NCBI RefSeq assembly: GCF_039941195.1
Contig: NZ_JBDVFA010000013.1
Location: 1 to 64,000 of the forward strand
DNA: 64,000 bases
Reading direction: 5' to 3'
DNA from: Aurantibacter_A sp039941195
GTDB taxonomy: Bacteria > Bacteroidota > Bacteroidia > Flavobacteriales > Flavobacteriaceae
The translations under genes and the position numbers were made by a program. The notes under the pieces are model-generated. The model had not been told where the DNA came from. It ran no database searches and saw nothing but the letters and a program-made list of their open reading frames with translations. This document shows, one piece after another, positions 27,776 through 36,093 of this stretch. Within the stretch, counting starts at the first letter, position 1. Every line of letters begins with the position of its first letter.

Positions 27776-29095
27776 TTATGATTCTGCATCAAGTACCGCT
27801 TCATTAATATTTAATCGCATGGCTAAGGCAGAAGCTATTACGAAAAACACCCCGCCGAATAACATAGCATTAATCGCATTTGCACCCAGAAAATTTTTAA
27901 AAATAGGACCAAAGGTTAAGGTCTCAATACCCATAGGAATTACAATCATCATATTCAAAATACCCATATAAACACCTCGTCTTTCTTGTGGGATAATTTT
28001 GGAAACCATCGTGTACGGTATACCCATTATTGCTGCCCATCCTATACCAAAAAGCACCATAGGAATTAGTGCAAGCATTGGATTTGATATAAAAGGTATG
28101 CTCAACATGGTTAGACCAGAACCAAATAGACTTAAAGCATAAACTTTTTTACTCCCAAATTTAATAGACAACGGAACTAAAGCCAAAGCAACAACCACAG
28201 TTGCTATATTATAAGCAGTACTCATTTTAGCCGCTTGCGCAAATGCAGCAGACAAATCAAGCATCATAGTTTTCTGAATCATTGGTGTAATAAACTGCCA
28301 ATACACAAATAATGCATACCATTGAAAAAGATAAACTCCGGCAAGTTTCCACATAAAATTAGGCATCTCTTTTACAGCTTTATAAATTTCTTCCAATGGC
28401 ATTTTGAGCCTTTCCAAAAAGGGTAAGGATTTATGTGCTATTATTTCGTTAAGTTCTTCTTCAGAAGGTGGAATTTCAGGCGTTTTTAAAACAGACCATA
28501 AAATCGTTACAACTGATAAAATTGCCCCTAAAAAGAAAGAATAATACAACCATTTTGGAATACTACCAGCTATTTCTTCAACACCCCCAAACCAATCTTG
28601 AAACAAGAAGATAGATGCGTTTGCCAGAACAATACCTGCTCCCACAAATAGACTTTGCATTTGGAAGCCCATACTCAACTGCTTTTTAGGCAATTTATCA
28701 CCAACAAAAGCCCGATAGGGTTCCATTGCCATATTGTTACCAACATCTAAAATCCAAAGTAAACCTACGGCAAACCATAAAACCGGACTTTGTGGAAAAG
28801 CAAACAAACACAAACTACCTAAAATGGCACCGATTAAGAAGAAAGGTTTTCTTCTTCCCCATTTTGGTGACCACGTTTTATCTGAAATTGCCCCTATAAT
28901 TGGTTGAACTATTAAACCTGTGATGGGGCCGGCAATATTTAATATGGGTAACAACTCTTCTTCTGCACCTAAAAATAGAAATATTGGATTAATAGCACTT
29001 TGCTGTAAACCAAAACTAAATTGAATGCCAAGAAAGCCAACATTCATATTAAAAATTTGCCAAAAACTTAATTTGGGTTTTTCAATCGTGTTCAT
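27776..29095 (-). CDS. MFS transporter, SLC45-like, probable sucrose/disaccharide:cation symporter
   Basis: 439 residues from the ATG at 29095 (MNTIEKPKLSFWQI); an upstream GTG would add 20 residues. Twelve TM helices are predicted. Family marks include FSFGLQQSAINPIFLFLGA in TM1, the loop IGAISDKTWSPKWGRRKPFF between TM2 and TM3, and VLWILDVGNNMAMEPYRAFV. These match the glycoside-pentoside-hexuronide/SLC45 group, which includes plant sucrose carriers and bacterial maltose/sucrose permeases. It lies 94 nt after a sucrose phosphorylase gene, so the best inference is uptake of sucrose across the inner membrane for phosphorolysis. No sugar was tested; a related disaccharide is possible. Confidence 0.88.
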   Translation of the reverse strand: MNTIEKPKLSFWQIFNMNVGFLGIQFSFGLQQSAINPIFLFLGAEEELLPILNIAGPITGLIVQPIIGAISDKTWSPKWGRRKPFFLIGAILGSLCLFAFPQSPVLWFAVGLLWILDVGNNMAMEPYRAFVGDKLPKKQLSMGFQMQSLFVGAGIVLANASIFLFQDWFGGVEEIAGSIPKWLYYSFFLGAILSVVTILWSVLKTPEIPPSEEELNEIIAHKSLPFLERLKMPLEEIYKAVKEMPNFMWKLAGVYLFQWYALFVYWQFITPMIQKTMMLDLSAAFAQAAKMSTAYNIATVVVALALVPLSIKFGSKKVYALSLFGSGLTMLSIPFISNPMLALIPMVLFGIGWAAIMGIPYTMVSKIIPQERRGVYMGILNMMIVIPMGIETLTFGPIFKNFLGANAINAMLFGGVFFVIASALAMRLNINEAVLDAES

Positions 29096-29188
29096 TTCTG
29101 GACTGGTTTGGTTAATTATTACATTTCTAACAAGATAGCTTTTTTTTATAGCCACTTTTTCAGATAATTCTAATTGAGCGCATTCCCT

Positions 29189-30646
29189 TCAAAAAAGATA
29201 ACTTACGGTACCGTCAATTTGAGTATAGCTAATAGTCATCTTGGCTGTTGCCAATTCGATATTCAAAGTTGCCCATGCATCCATATTTTTCCACTTTAAA
29301 TGAAGTACATCTTGGCTTGTATTTACAATTTCAAATTCCCCATTAAAAGCAATATGAGAGTTTCTGAAAAGCATTAATTTTTTCATTCTTAAAAACAAAT
29401 CAGATTTCAAAATAGATTTAATTTCACCTTTTGTAAAATAGTGTCGGTTGATATCACGACCCACATTTGTTTCTGATAGCAGCTGCATATCATTTTTTCC
29501 CGCAAATAATCCCACATAATATACTTGAGGAATCCCAGGGACAAAAAACTGTATGGCACGTGCCATTAGATATTGATTATCATCTTGCCCTAAAGCATCA
29601 TAATATGTGCAGTTAACTTGATATAAATCTAAATTACTGGCCGCAGCACCGGTTGCCCTTTTACTCGTATTTTTACTATTAACATGAATTCTTTCTACAA
29701 TTTCATTTAAATCTTCATCATTAATTAATCCAGCAACCTCATTTTCTGATGCAACATCAACAATACCAATTCCATCATGTGTATCTAATACGGTAATTAC
29801 ATTTCTTGGCGCTACAGCGACCCATTTTTTAAGGTTATTGGCATTTTTATTAAAAAGACAATCTAAAACCAAAACTGGCAATGCAAAGTCATAGACAAAA
29901 TCTACACGCTTGGCAATTTGAATTTGTGTTTTATAAAAAGAATGAATTTCTACTAATACTTCTATGCCTCTTTTTCTTGCCTTATGAGTAAGATTTGCGA
30001 TAAATTCATATGTCTCATCAATCATAAAACAAGATGTGCCTGGCTTTTTAATTGCGTAACCAGCAGCATCTAAACGTATCATTGTAATACCCGCCTTATA
30101 AAAAGTATCTAATATACTTTCAAGATATTCCTGACCCATTTGCGATAGTACATCAATATCGATTTGATTTGCTGTAAAAGTTGTCCAAACGGACACTACT
30201 GAACCATCATTTAGTTTAAATTCTGTAAAAGGAAGTCCGGGCCGAGGTCTATATATTTTAGCAATTTTAGAAGGATCAACCCCAGTTGAGAAAACTTTGT
30301 CTTTTGTTAAAATCAAATCAGCAAATTCTGATTGCTTACCCTTTTCAAGAAAGTCTTTAAATTGTTTTGATTCTGCCGAAATATGATTGACAATTAAATC
30401 GGACATTACATCTACATTACTAGTCAATTCTTTTATGTTTTCCCAATCACCAATACGCGGATCTATTTGTGTGTGATCTATGGGATCAAAACCAGCGTCC
30501 GCACCATCTATTGGATTAAAAAAAGGCAATATATGCACACCTCCAAACAGACCATTAAACTCATTTTTCACCAACGAATTTAACTCACTAATATTAGCAC
30601 AACCTATGCGATTTACATAGGTGATTAATTGTATTTTATTTTTCAT
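29189..30646 (-). CDS. Sucrose phosphorylase (GH13 subfamily 18)
   Basis: A 485-residue GH13_18 enzyme. From recalled Bifidobacterium sucrose phosphorylase sequence, shared motifs are FDPIDHT (about 53-59), YRPRPGLPF (132-140), TGAAASNLDLYQVN and GRDINRHY. Predicted catalytic residues are the nucleophile Asp193 (RLDAAGY), acid/base Glu233 (VEIHSFY) and the transition-state Asp291 (LDTHDGIG). The reaction is sucrose plus phosphate giving alpha-glucose 1-phosphate and fructose, in the cytoplasm, since there is no signal peptide. The same subfamily also contains sucrose 6'-phosphate, glucosylglycerol and glucosylglycerate phosphorylases, but the match to true sucrose phosphorylase is close. It is the first gene of a two-gene unit with the MFS carrier; no regulator or fructokinase is adjacent. 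Confidence 0.92.
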   Translation of the reverse strand: MKNKIQLITYVNRIGCANISELNSLVKNEFNGLFGGVHILPFFNPIDGADAGFDPIDHTQIDPRIGDWENIKELTSNVDVMSDLIVNHISAESKQFKDFLEKGKQSEFADLILTKDKVFSTGVDPSKIAKIYRPRPGLPFTEFKLNDGSVVSVWTTFTANQIDIDVLSQMGQEYLESILDTFYKAGITMIRLDAAGYAIKKPGTSCFMIDETYEFIANLTHKARKRGIEVLVEIHSFYKTQIQIAKRVDFVYDFALPVLVLDCLFNKNANNLKKWVAVAPRNVITVLDTHDGIGIVDVASENEVAGLINDEDLNEIVERIHVNSKNTSKRATGAAASNLDLYQVNCTYYDALGQDDNQYLMARAIQFFVPGIPQVYYVGLFAGKNDMQLLSETNVGRDINRHYFTKGEIKSILKSDLFLRMKKLMLFRNSHIAFNGEFEIVNTSQDVLHLKWKNMDAWATLNIELATAKMTISYTQIDGTVSYLF

Positions 30647-30811
30647 TAGGCCTTTTTCAATCCTCCATATTAAGAAAAATAATGGGGTTAATTTTCTTAT
30701 TATTCAAAAAATATAAACTACAACCTTATAGTAATGAAGAATAAATTTCAGTTAATCTAATTAGACCTAAAAAGTATTCATTTTTGAATTTCGAATGCAG
30801 AAAAATTAAGC

Positions 30812-31732
30812 CTATTTTAAGAAACTAATGTTCCGTTTTAGCCCTGAAAATTTTGTTCTTTTTACGGCAGATTTTTGAAATACTTTTTTAAAAACTTCTT
30901 CCGTAATTTCTTCCCAATCTTTTTTTGTCATGGATAATAACTCTGGATGGGGATTAAAGAGTGGCTCTTGATGTGGTTTTGAAAAACGATTCCATGGGCA
31001 TACATCCTGACATACATCACAACCAAAAATCCAATCATCAAATTGCCCCTGTACCGAAGTGGGAATCTCATTTTTTAATTCAATTGTAAAGTAAGAAATA
31101 CACTTACTACCATCAACGACGTAAGGTTCAACAATGGCTTCAGTAGGGCAAGCATCTATACATGCAGTACAGGTACCACAATGATCTGTGACGGGAGTAT
31201 CATAAGCCAATTCTAAATCAACAATTAATTCTGCAATAAAATAAAAAGAACCTACTTGTTGCGTTAACAAATTACTGTGCTTGCCAATCCAACCTAGTCC
31301 GCTTTTTGCAGCCCAAGCTTTATCTAATACCGGCGCAGAATCTACAAATGCGCGACCCCCAACCTCACCAATTTCATTCGAAATAAATTCTTGGAGTTCC
31401 TTTAATTTTGATTTTATTACATGATGATAATCATGCCCATAAGCATATTTGGATATCTTAAACGTGTTTTCAACTTGTTCCTCTTGTGGATAGTAATTAA
31501 GAATTAGTGAAATAACAGACTTTGCATCGTCTACAAGTTTAGTAGGATCTAATCGTTTGTCGAAATGGTTTTGCATATAACCCATTTCGCCATTCATATT
31601 TTTGTTTAACCAGCTCTCTAAACGCGGTGCTTCTTCTTCTAAGAATTCAGCTTTTGAAATACCACAAGATAAAAAACCAAGACGCTTGGCTTCGGCTTTA
31701 ATTAATATAGCAGATTTTAATTTAGACTTCAC
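30812..31732 (-). CDS. queG: Epoxyqueuosine reductase QueG
   Basis: A 306-residue protein starting at a GTG codon, with no suitable ATG nearby. It has the N-terminal motif AKRLGFLSCGISKA, the cobalamin-binding DUF1730 region (about 55-140) and two 4Fe-4S motifs: CGTCTACIDACP (about 184-195) and CDVCQDVCPWN (about 239-249). QueG reduces epoxyqueuosine to queuosine in tRNA anticodons, using cob(II)alamin. Members of 305-390 residues are known; this short form lacks the HEAT-repeat tail, as is usual in Bacteroidota. In many flavobacteria queG lies next to ruvB; here accessory genes lie between them. Confidence 0.95.
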   Translation of the reverse strand: MKSKLKSAILIKAEAKRLGFLSCGISKAEFLEEEAPRLESWLNKNMNGEMGYMQNHFDKRLDPTKLVDDAKSVISLILNYYPQEEQVENTFKISKYAYGHDYHHVIKSKLKELQEFISNEIGEVGGRAFVDSAPVLDKAWAAKSGLGWIGKHSNLLTQQVGSFYFIAELIVDLELAYDTPVTDHCGTCTACIDACPTEAIVEPYVVDGSKCISYFTIELKNEIPTSVQGQFDDWIFGCDVCQDVCPWNRFSKPHQEPLFNPHPELLSMTKKDWEEITEEVFKKVFQKSAVKRTKFSGLKRNISFLK

Positions 31733-31821
31733 GAGTATAAAAATAAGACAATATCACAGAGCACAAGCAACTAAGATATGTACTTGTAAAATCAATCCTA
31801 TTTTGTTCACAAAACAATCAC

Positions 31822-32355
31822 TTAATATATTATTTGATACGTATTAATTGAGAGGCCATCATCAAAGGACTCACTTTCAACTAACTTTAATTGATATTGC
31901 TTATTTGATGAACCAAACAACCGAATACCATCACCCAAAATAAGTGGATTCAATTTTATTTTTACAATATCAATCTGTTCATTTTCTAACAGCCAACCTG
32001 CAAACTTTCCTCCCCCACACATATAAATATCAGTCTTGGACTTTTCCCTTAGGTCTTTAATGATATTGTCATCTAACTTGCAAACTTGTACTTGTTCGCT
32101 TTGGTTTTCAAATTGCAACCCAAATGAAAAAATATAATGTTGCATGTGTGGATAAGCGGGCTGTCCTGGAACCAAACCATATTTATAACCAAACTCATAG
32201 GTTTTACGACCCATGATTATGGTGTCAAAATCTTTTAAATCTTCAAGATATTTGTTCACGCCATCACCAGCAGCGGTAAAACCACTGATATCTTCATTAG
32301 GTCCAGAAATAAAACCATCGATCGAAGTAGCTACGTAGTAGACAATATTTTTCAT
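31822..32355 (-). CDS. Dihydrofolate reductase family protein (RibD C-terminal domain)
   Basis: A 177-residue cytoplasmic protein with the RibD-C/DHFR-like fold. It begins YYVATSIDGFISGPNED, has DTIIMGRKTYEFGY around residues 64-77, MCGGGKFAGWLL near 132-143 and ends with the usual LVESESFDDGLSINTYQI. Proteins of this YwjB/YyaP-like group bind NADPH and reduce unknown substrates; they are not the housekeeping dihydrofolate reductase. It stands alone, with 89 nt before queG and 90 nt after the next upstream gene. These genes are often gained and lost in bacterial genomes, which fits the accessory nature of this region. Confidence 0.87.
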   Translation of the reverse strand: MKNIVYYVATSIDGFISGPNEDISGFTAAGDGVNKYLEDLKDFDTIIMGRKTYEFGYKYGLVPGQPAYPHMQHYIFSFGLQFENQSEQVQVCKLDDNIIKDLREKSKTDIYMCGGGKFAGWLLENEQIDIVKIKLNPLILGDGIRLFGSSNKQYQLKLVESESFDDGLSINTYQIIY

Positions 32356-32445
32356 AACGAGTACATTTTGGTTTGATGATCTATTTCCCCTTCTTCAAAG
32401 TAATAAAATTAAACTAGTTATTGCTGATATTACCATTTTATCTAA

Positions 32446-32958
32446 CTATAAATAATTTCCTACTTCATCTAACTTTATATTCTTTTTACTTAAGCCATTC
32501 CCAATCCTAACCTTATACATTTTTTTCACTTCTTTGTTATGTGTATAATCTATTATGTATATGTTATTTAACATATACCAACCCGGGTATTCTTTATAAA
32601 TTGCTTTTTGCACTGACTTCGGAAAAATGACATTTTCGAATCGTTCATATGAATTTAAGAGCTTTCCATTCCTATCGAAATTGGCGACAATTTTCCCTTT
32701 CTCCCTCTTAAATGTTATGTAACATTTCTTGCTTTTATATAAGCTAGATTCCAATGGATTAAATTGTGCAACAGTATTCTGCAAACTAATCACCCTCGAT
32801 GCAATCTCACCTACTTTTACCTTATTTAAATAATTCTCATTTACAGGAGATAAATTGACATTCTCACATTTAATCTCAATATTTTCCCAACTCGAATTTT
32901 GTGAATGAATTGAGTTGACAATACCTAAAAATACAATACTTACTATTAATTTTCTCAT
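32446..32958 (-). CDS. Secreted protein of unknown function
   Basis: A 170-residue protein with a signal peptide (about 1-19, ending SIHSQ). The mature part is basic, with strands such as KCYITFKREKGKIVANFDRNGKLLNSYE (about 77-104; the wording given only shows the pattern) and VFPKSVQKAIYKEYPGW. The DRNGKLL...AI...YP pattern resembles the PepSY-like/BLIP-like secreted proteins of Bacteroidota, but the assignment is weak. No catalytic motif is seen. It lies downstream of a membrane AraC-TPR regulator and behind a possible regulatory repeat (33061-33094). No function is proposed. Confidence 0.75.
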   Translation of the reverse strand: MRKLIVSIVFLGIVNSIHSQNSSWENIEIKCENVNLSPVNENYLNKVKVGEIASRVISLQNTVAQFNPLESSLYKSKKCYITFKREKGKIVANFDRNGKLLNSYERFENVIFPKSVQKAIYKEYPGWYMLNNIYIIDYTHNKEVKKMYKVRIGNGLSKKNIKLDEVGNYL

Positions 32959-33060
32959 GACTACATGTTTTAAAGATTACTACAAAACAAAGTTTCTTTA
33001 AAAATATAGATGACACTAAACAGCTATGTTGCGGTTAATTCAAAGTTTTTTTTGAAATGA

Positions 33061-33094
33061 TTAAAACAAGATTTAATGTGTTTAAATTATGTTG
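33061..33094. repeat. Possible 21-bp-phased direct repeat upstream of the secreted protein gene
   Basis: TTAAATTATG at 33082-33091 is preceded exactly 21 bp upstream by TTAAAACAAG (7 of 10 bases alike). The 15 bases at 33080-33094 (GTTTAAATTATGTTG) recur exactly at 44117-44131, also in a gap just downstream of an AraC-domain regulator gene. The sequence is AT-rich, so chance similarity is a real alternative. Confidence 0.3.
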
Positions 33095-33095
33095 C

Positions 33096-33113
33096 AAAAA
33101 AAGGTGTCACACC
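33096..33113 (-). terminator. Weak terminator-like hairpin after the AraC-TPR regulator gene
   Basis: The minus strand reads GGTGTGACACC (33103-33113) followed by seven T. The stem is only four to five bp with a very small loop, but the T-run and the position 27 nt past the stop codon fit termination. Confidence 0.4.
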
Positions 33114-33139
33114 AATAAAACATTGAATAAATTAAAAAT

Positions 33140-35053
33140 TCAATTATAGCCTTCTAAATTCATTTCTTCCAATATTGCTAAAAATCGGGGCTCCGCATGA
33201 AGGTCCTTTAAAAACGGATTATATTTAATTTCATATAAATAGCTGCAATGATTATCCAATGCCGTTTCTAAATATTTCAATGCATTTTTGGTATCACCAA
33301 TACTGCCATAACTTTGAGCATCTGCAATCAGCGTAAAGTCGTTAAAATTTGAAAGTTCACGAAAAGTCTTAATATTATTTTGGAAGAAAAATTCATATAC
33401 TCCGTTTAAACCTTTTAATTGGTAAAAACTCATTAATTCATCAAAAGAAATATTTTCAGAAGGCACTTTTCTAAAATATGTTTCCAATTCAGCAATCGCC
33501 TTATTTTTTGCTCCTAAGGCTTCATATGCTTTAAATTCTATCCAATAAGCGAACATATTATGCTCGTTTATTTCTTTTAGTTTCGCTGTTTCTTCAAAAG
33601 TTTTATCAAAATTATCATCGAACAAATAAAATTGAGCACTTTTTAAATTTGCCACATAGGAAAGTGGATCCAATAGTAATCCTTTATTTAGTATTTTTCT
33701 CGCGTAATTAAAATCTCCCTTTACACTATATAAAAATTGAGAATAATAAATATACGCATTAGAGTTATTTGGATTGAGTTTAATAGCCCTTTCAAATTCT
33801 TTTTCAGCTTTATTCCAATCCCATTTATACTGACATTCCAAAACCCCTAAAACAACATGAGCTTCTGATATAGAACTATCTAACTCAATGGCCTTAAGTG
33901 CCAAATTTGTAACATATTCCAGTGTATTATTTAAAAATAGATTCTCATCTGAAAATAGATAGGTGTTGGCAAGGGCAGCATAGGCTAAGGCAAAATTAGG
34001 ATCTTTCTCTATGGCCTGTTTAAAATAACTTGTACTCAAATGACTTGTTGCATGCGAATGGTTTTTAACATTAAAAAAATGTTTCCCTTTTTGGTATAAA
34101 TTATAAGCCTCAATATTATGTGTTGGTTTTTTATCTATCTGTTTAATTTGAGTTGGAGAAAGAACGATTTCTAATTCTCTAGCAATCTGCTTTGAAATAT
34201 CTGACTGAATACTAAAAATATCAACCATTTCACGATCATATATGTCCGACCATATTTGTTGATCCTTACTTGCATCTATCAACTTTACTATTACTCTTAC
34301 TTTATCATCATATTCTTGCACACTGGCTTCAAGCAAATGCGAAACATTGAGTTCTGCAGCTATTTCAGGACTAGTTTTGGTAGTTTCAATATATTTTGCC
34401 GCGCTTGTTTCTGAAATTATTTTAAGCCCTGATAATTCATTTAAATGATTTTGAATGGACTGTGCGACTCCAGTAGCAAAGTACTCGCTTTCTTTATCAG
34501 CACTTAAATTTTTAAACGGAAGAATGGCTATCGAACTTGATCTAGTATTTTTAATTGCGGAAACGGAATTACTTTCAGTTTTCGATTCGCTTTTTACAGC
34601 ATTAAAACCAATAAATAATAACCCTATAAAAGCGATTACAAATAGTCCAACCTTTCTCGTAGGAAACTCATATATTCTCCCATTACTTTTCTTTACTTCT
34701 AAAGTACTATCAATTGAGATTAAAGGGTTTTCATTTTTGTGCTTTACCTCACCGGGTGGATATCCATAGTAATCCTTAAAGCAAGTATTAAAATAAGTTG
34801 AACTACTAAAACCGACTCGGTAAGCGATTTCAGAAACGTTTGCCACATTATCTTTCAACATATCCATCGCTCTATTTAGTCTAAATTCACGAATATATTG
34901 ACTAGTAGATTTTCCTTTAATGGCATTCAATTTTCTATGCAGTTGTGAACGACTAACTCCAAACTTAACAGCTAATTCGTTAACTCCGAAATTTTCATTC
35001 TCCAGATTATTCTTAATAATGTCATCTAATTTATTCATAAATGACTCTTCCAT
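33140..35053 (-). CDS. Membrane-bound AraC-type regulator with FlgO-like and TPR domains
   Basis: Translation from the ATG at 35053 gives 637 residues; an ATG six codons upstream (35071) is the alternative. The inner start is favoured by AAGGAG at 35060-35065, six bases before it. Domains in order: AraC HTH pair (about 8-103; NELAVKFGVSRSQLHRKL, GFSSSTYFNTCFKDYYGYPP), one TM helix (135-154), a FlgO/TolB-N-like domain starting SSIAILPFKNLS (about 173-300) and TPR repeats (about 310-635). The N-terminal DNA-binding part would be cytoplasmic and the C-terminal part periplasmic, so it may sense an envelope signal and act directly on DNA without phosphorelay. It is last in a run of hydrolase and receptor genes, which are its likely targets. 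Confidence 0.88.
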   Translation of the reverse strand: MEESFMNKLDDIIKNNLENENFGVNELAVKFGVSRSQLHRKLNAIKGKSTSQYIREFRLNRAMDMLKDNVANVSEIAYRVGFSSSTYFNTCFKDYYGYPPGEVKHKNENPLISIDSTLEVKKSNGRIYEFPTRKVGLFVIAFIGLLFIGFNAVKSESKTESNSVSAIKNTRSSSIAILPFKNLSADKESEYFATGVAQSIQNHLNELSGLKIISETSAAKYIETTKTSPEIAAELNVSHLLEASVQEYDDKVRVIVKLIDASKDQQIWSDIYDREMVDIFSIQSDISKQIARELEIVLSPTQIKQIDKKPTHNIEAYNLYQKGKHFFNVKNHSHATSHLSTSYFKQAIEKDPNFALAYAALANTYLFSDENLFLNNTLEYVTNLALKAIELDSSISEAHVVLGVLECQYKWDWNKAEKEFERAIKLNPNNSNAYIYYSQFLYSVKGDFNYARKILNKGLLLDPLSYVANLKSAQFYLFDDNFDKTFEETAKLKEINEHNMFAYWIEFKAYEALGAKNKAIAELETYFRKVPSENISFDELMSFYQLKGLNGVYEFFFQNNIKTFRELSNFNDFTLIADAQSYGSIGDTKNALKYLETALDNHCSYLYEIKYNPFLKDLHAEPRFLAILEEMNLEGYN

Positions 35054-35110
35054 TGATAACTCCTTGCCCATTTAGAATTGTTTTATTAAAATATTGAGTT
35101 TACATTTATC

Positions 35111-35929
35111 TCATCCACCAGCCATGAAATTGGTAATTGTACTAAGAAATAAATCACCTAATTCTGTTCCAAATTGGGGTATAGAATGACCGAACTTTGG
35201 AATGATCCATAAATTAGAATTAGGAATTGACTCATGTAAAACCATTGGAATCTCCATAGGGCAGATTATATCTTGATCACCATTAATTATCAAAGTAGAA
35301 CAACTTATTGTGGATAAATAAGGTGGCGTAAAATTCATATCATTATAGTTACTTGCACCATCAGTATAGACTTTCAAGAGCCGCCTAATTTGTTTTTCAC
35401 CACCAGGTTGAAAATTTCTCATATATTCCATCCAATCCTTATTATTTACCGTCACATATTCATAGGTAAGTTTTTGCATATATTCCCTTGTTTCTTCTGT
35501 AAAGTATGGTGCGGCTCCTATTAAAACTAGTGATTGAATTCGATTGGTCTGCATGGTAGCCATATTAATTAAGGTCATACCCCCTGAACTAAAACCCATA
35601 GCGCTGAATTTTTCAATTTCTAATTCTTCGAGTAAACCATAAATATCTAAGGCATGTTCTCTGTGGGAAATTATGTCTGTTGGATTCGTAGATTTACCAT
35701 GACCCCTTAAATCAACAGTTATAACTTTATTAGATTTTGATAAATCATCAAGCCAGGGTTTCCACATATCGATTGTCATCGTATTTCCATGCAGTAATAC
35801 TAATGGCTCTCCTTCTCCCTGAATTTCATAATACAATTTCACGCCATTTACCTCTGCATAATTACCTTCTTGAGCTAGTAGCTCCTGAAATAAAAAAATT
35901 GATATTACTAGAATGACTAATCTTTTCAT
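35111..35929 (-). CDS. Secreted alpha/beta hydrolase
   Basis: A 272-residue protein with a signal peptide (about 1-19, ending LLAQ) and a full alpha/beta-hydrolase fold: oxyanion motif HGNTMT, nucleophile Ser in GFSSGG (near residue 117), acid Asp in NGDQDIICP and base His in FGHSIPQFG. It acts in the periplasm or outside. The substrate cannot be told; esters, lactones or peroxides are possible. A second hydrolase gene lies upstream and a regulator 57 nt downstream. Between the two hydrolase genes is a short remnant of a receptor gene end, suggesting an older duplication here. Confidence 0.86.
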   Translation of the reverse strand: MKRLVILVISIFLFQELLAQEGNYAEVNGVKLYYEIQGEGEPLVLLHGNTMTIDMWKPWLDDLSKSNKVITVDLRGHGKSTNPTDIISHREHALDIYGLLEELEIEKFSAMGFSSGGMTLINMATMQTNRIQSLVLIGAAPYFTEETREYMQKLTYEYVTVNNKDWMEYMRNFQPGGEKQIRRLLKVYTDGASNYNDMNFTPPYLSTISCSTLIINGDQDIICPMEIPMVLHESIPNSNLWIIPKFGHSIPQFGTELGDLFLSTITNFMAGG

Positions 35930-35998
35930 AACACTTGATTTATAATTACTTACTTCTTACTAAAGGTTTTATACTTCAATTAATTACATGCGATTACG

Positions 35999-36060
35999 CT
36001 ACTTTTGAGAGCCAATTTCTCGCCTTCCTTTTTCTTTAACTTTTTATTTTTCAACATGTG
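35999..36060 (-). pseudogene. Remnant of an OMP_b-brl receptor gene 3' end
   Basis: Minus-strand codons 36043 down to 35999 read KVKEKGRREIGSQK then a stop. This aligns with the C-terminal KIKEKRNRKTGSQ of the receptor at 38241-40655 (8 of 13 residues identical). The DNA of the two places agrees at about 40 of 56 bases by eye. A stop codon just upstream in this frame shows it is not coding. It is best read as the tail of a lost second receptor gene. Confidence 0.45.
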
Positions 36061-36093
36061 TCGTTTTAAAGCTTGTATTTCAGTAATCTTAAA

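Noticed and set aside
30647..30811. Operator-like imperfect inverted repeat (AAGAAAA/TTTTCTT) upstream of sucrose phosphorylase
   Set aside because: The arms are mismatched and very A/T-rich, as expected by chance in this composition.
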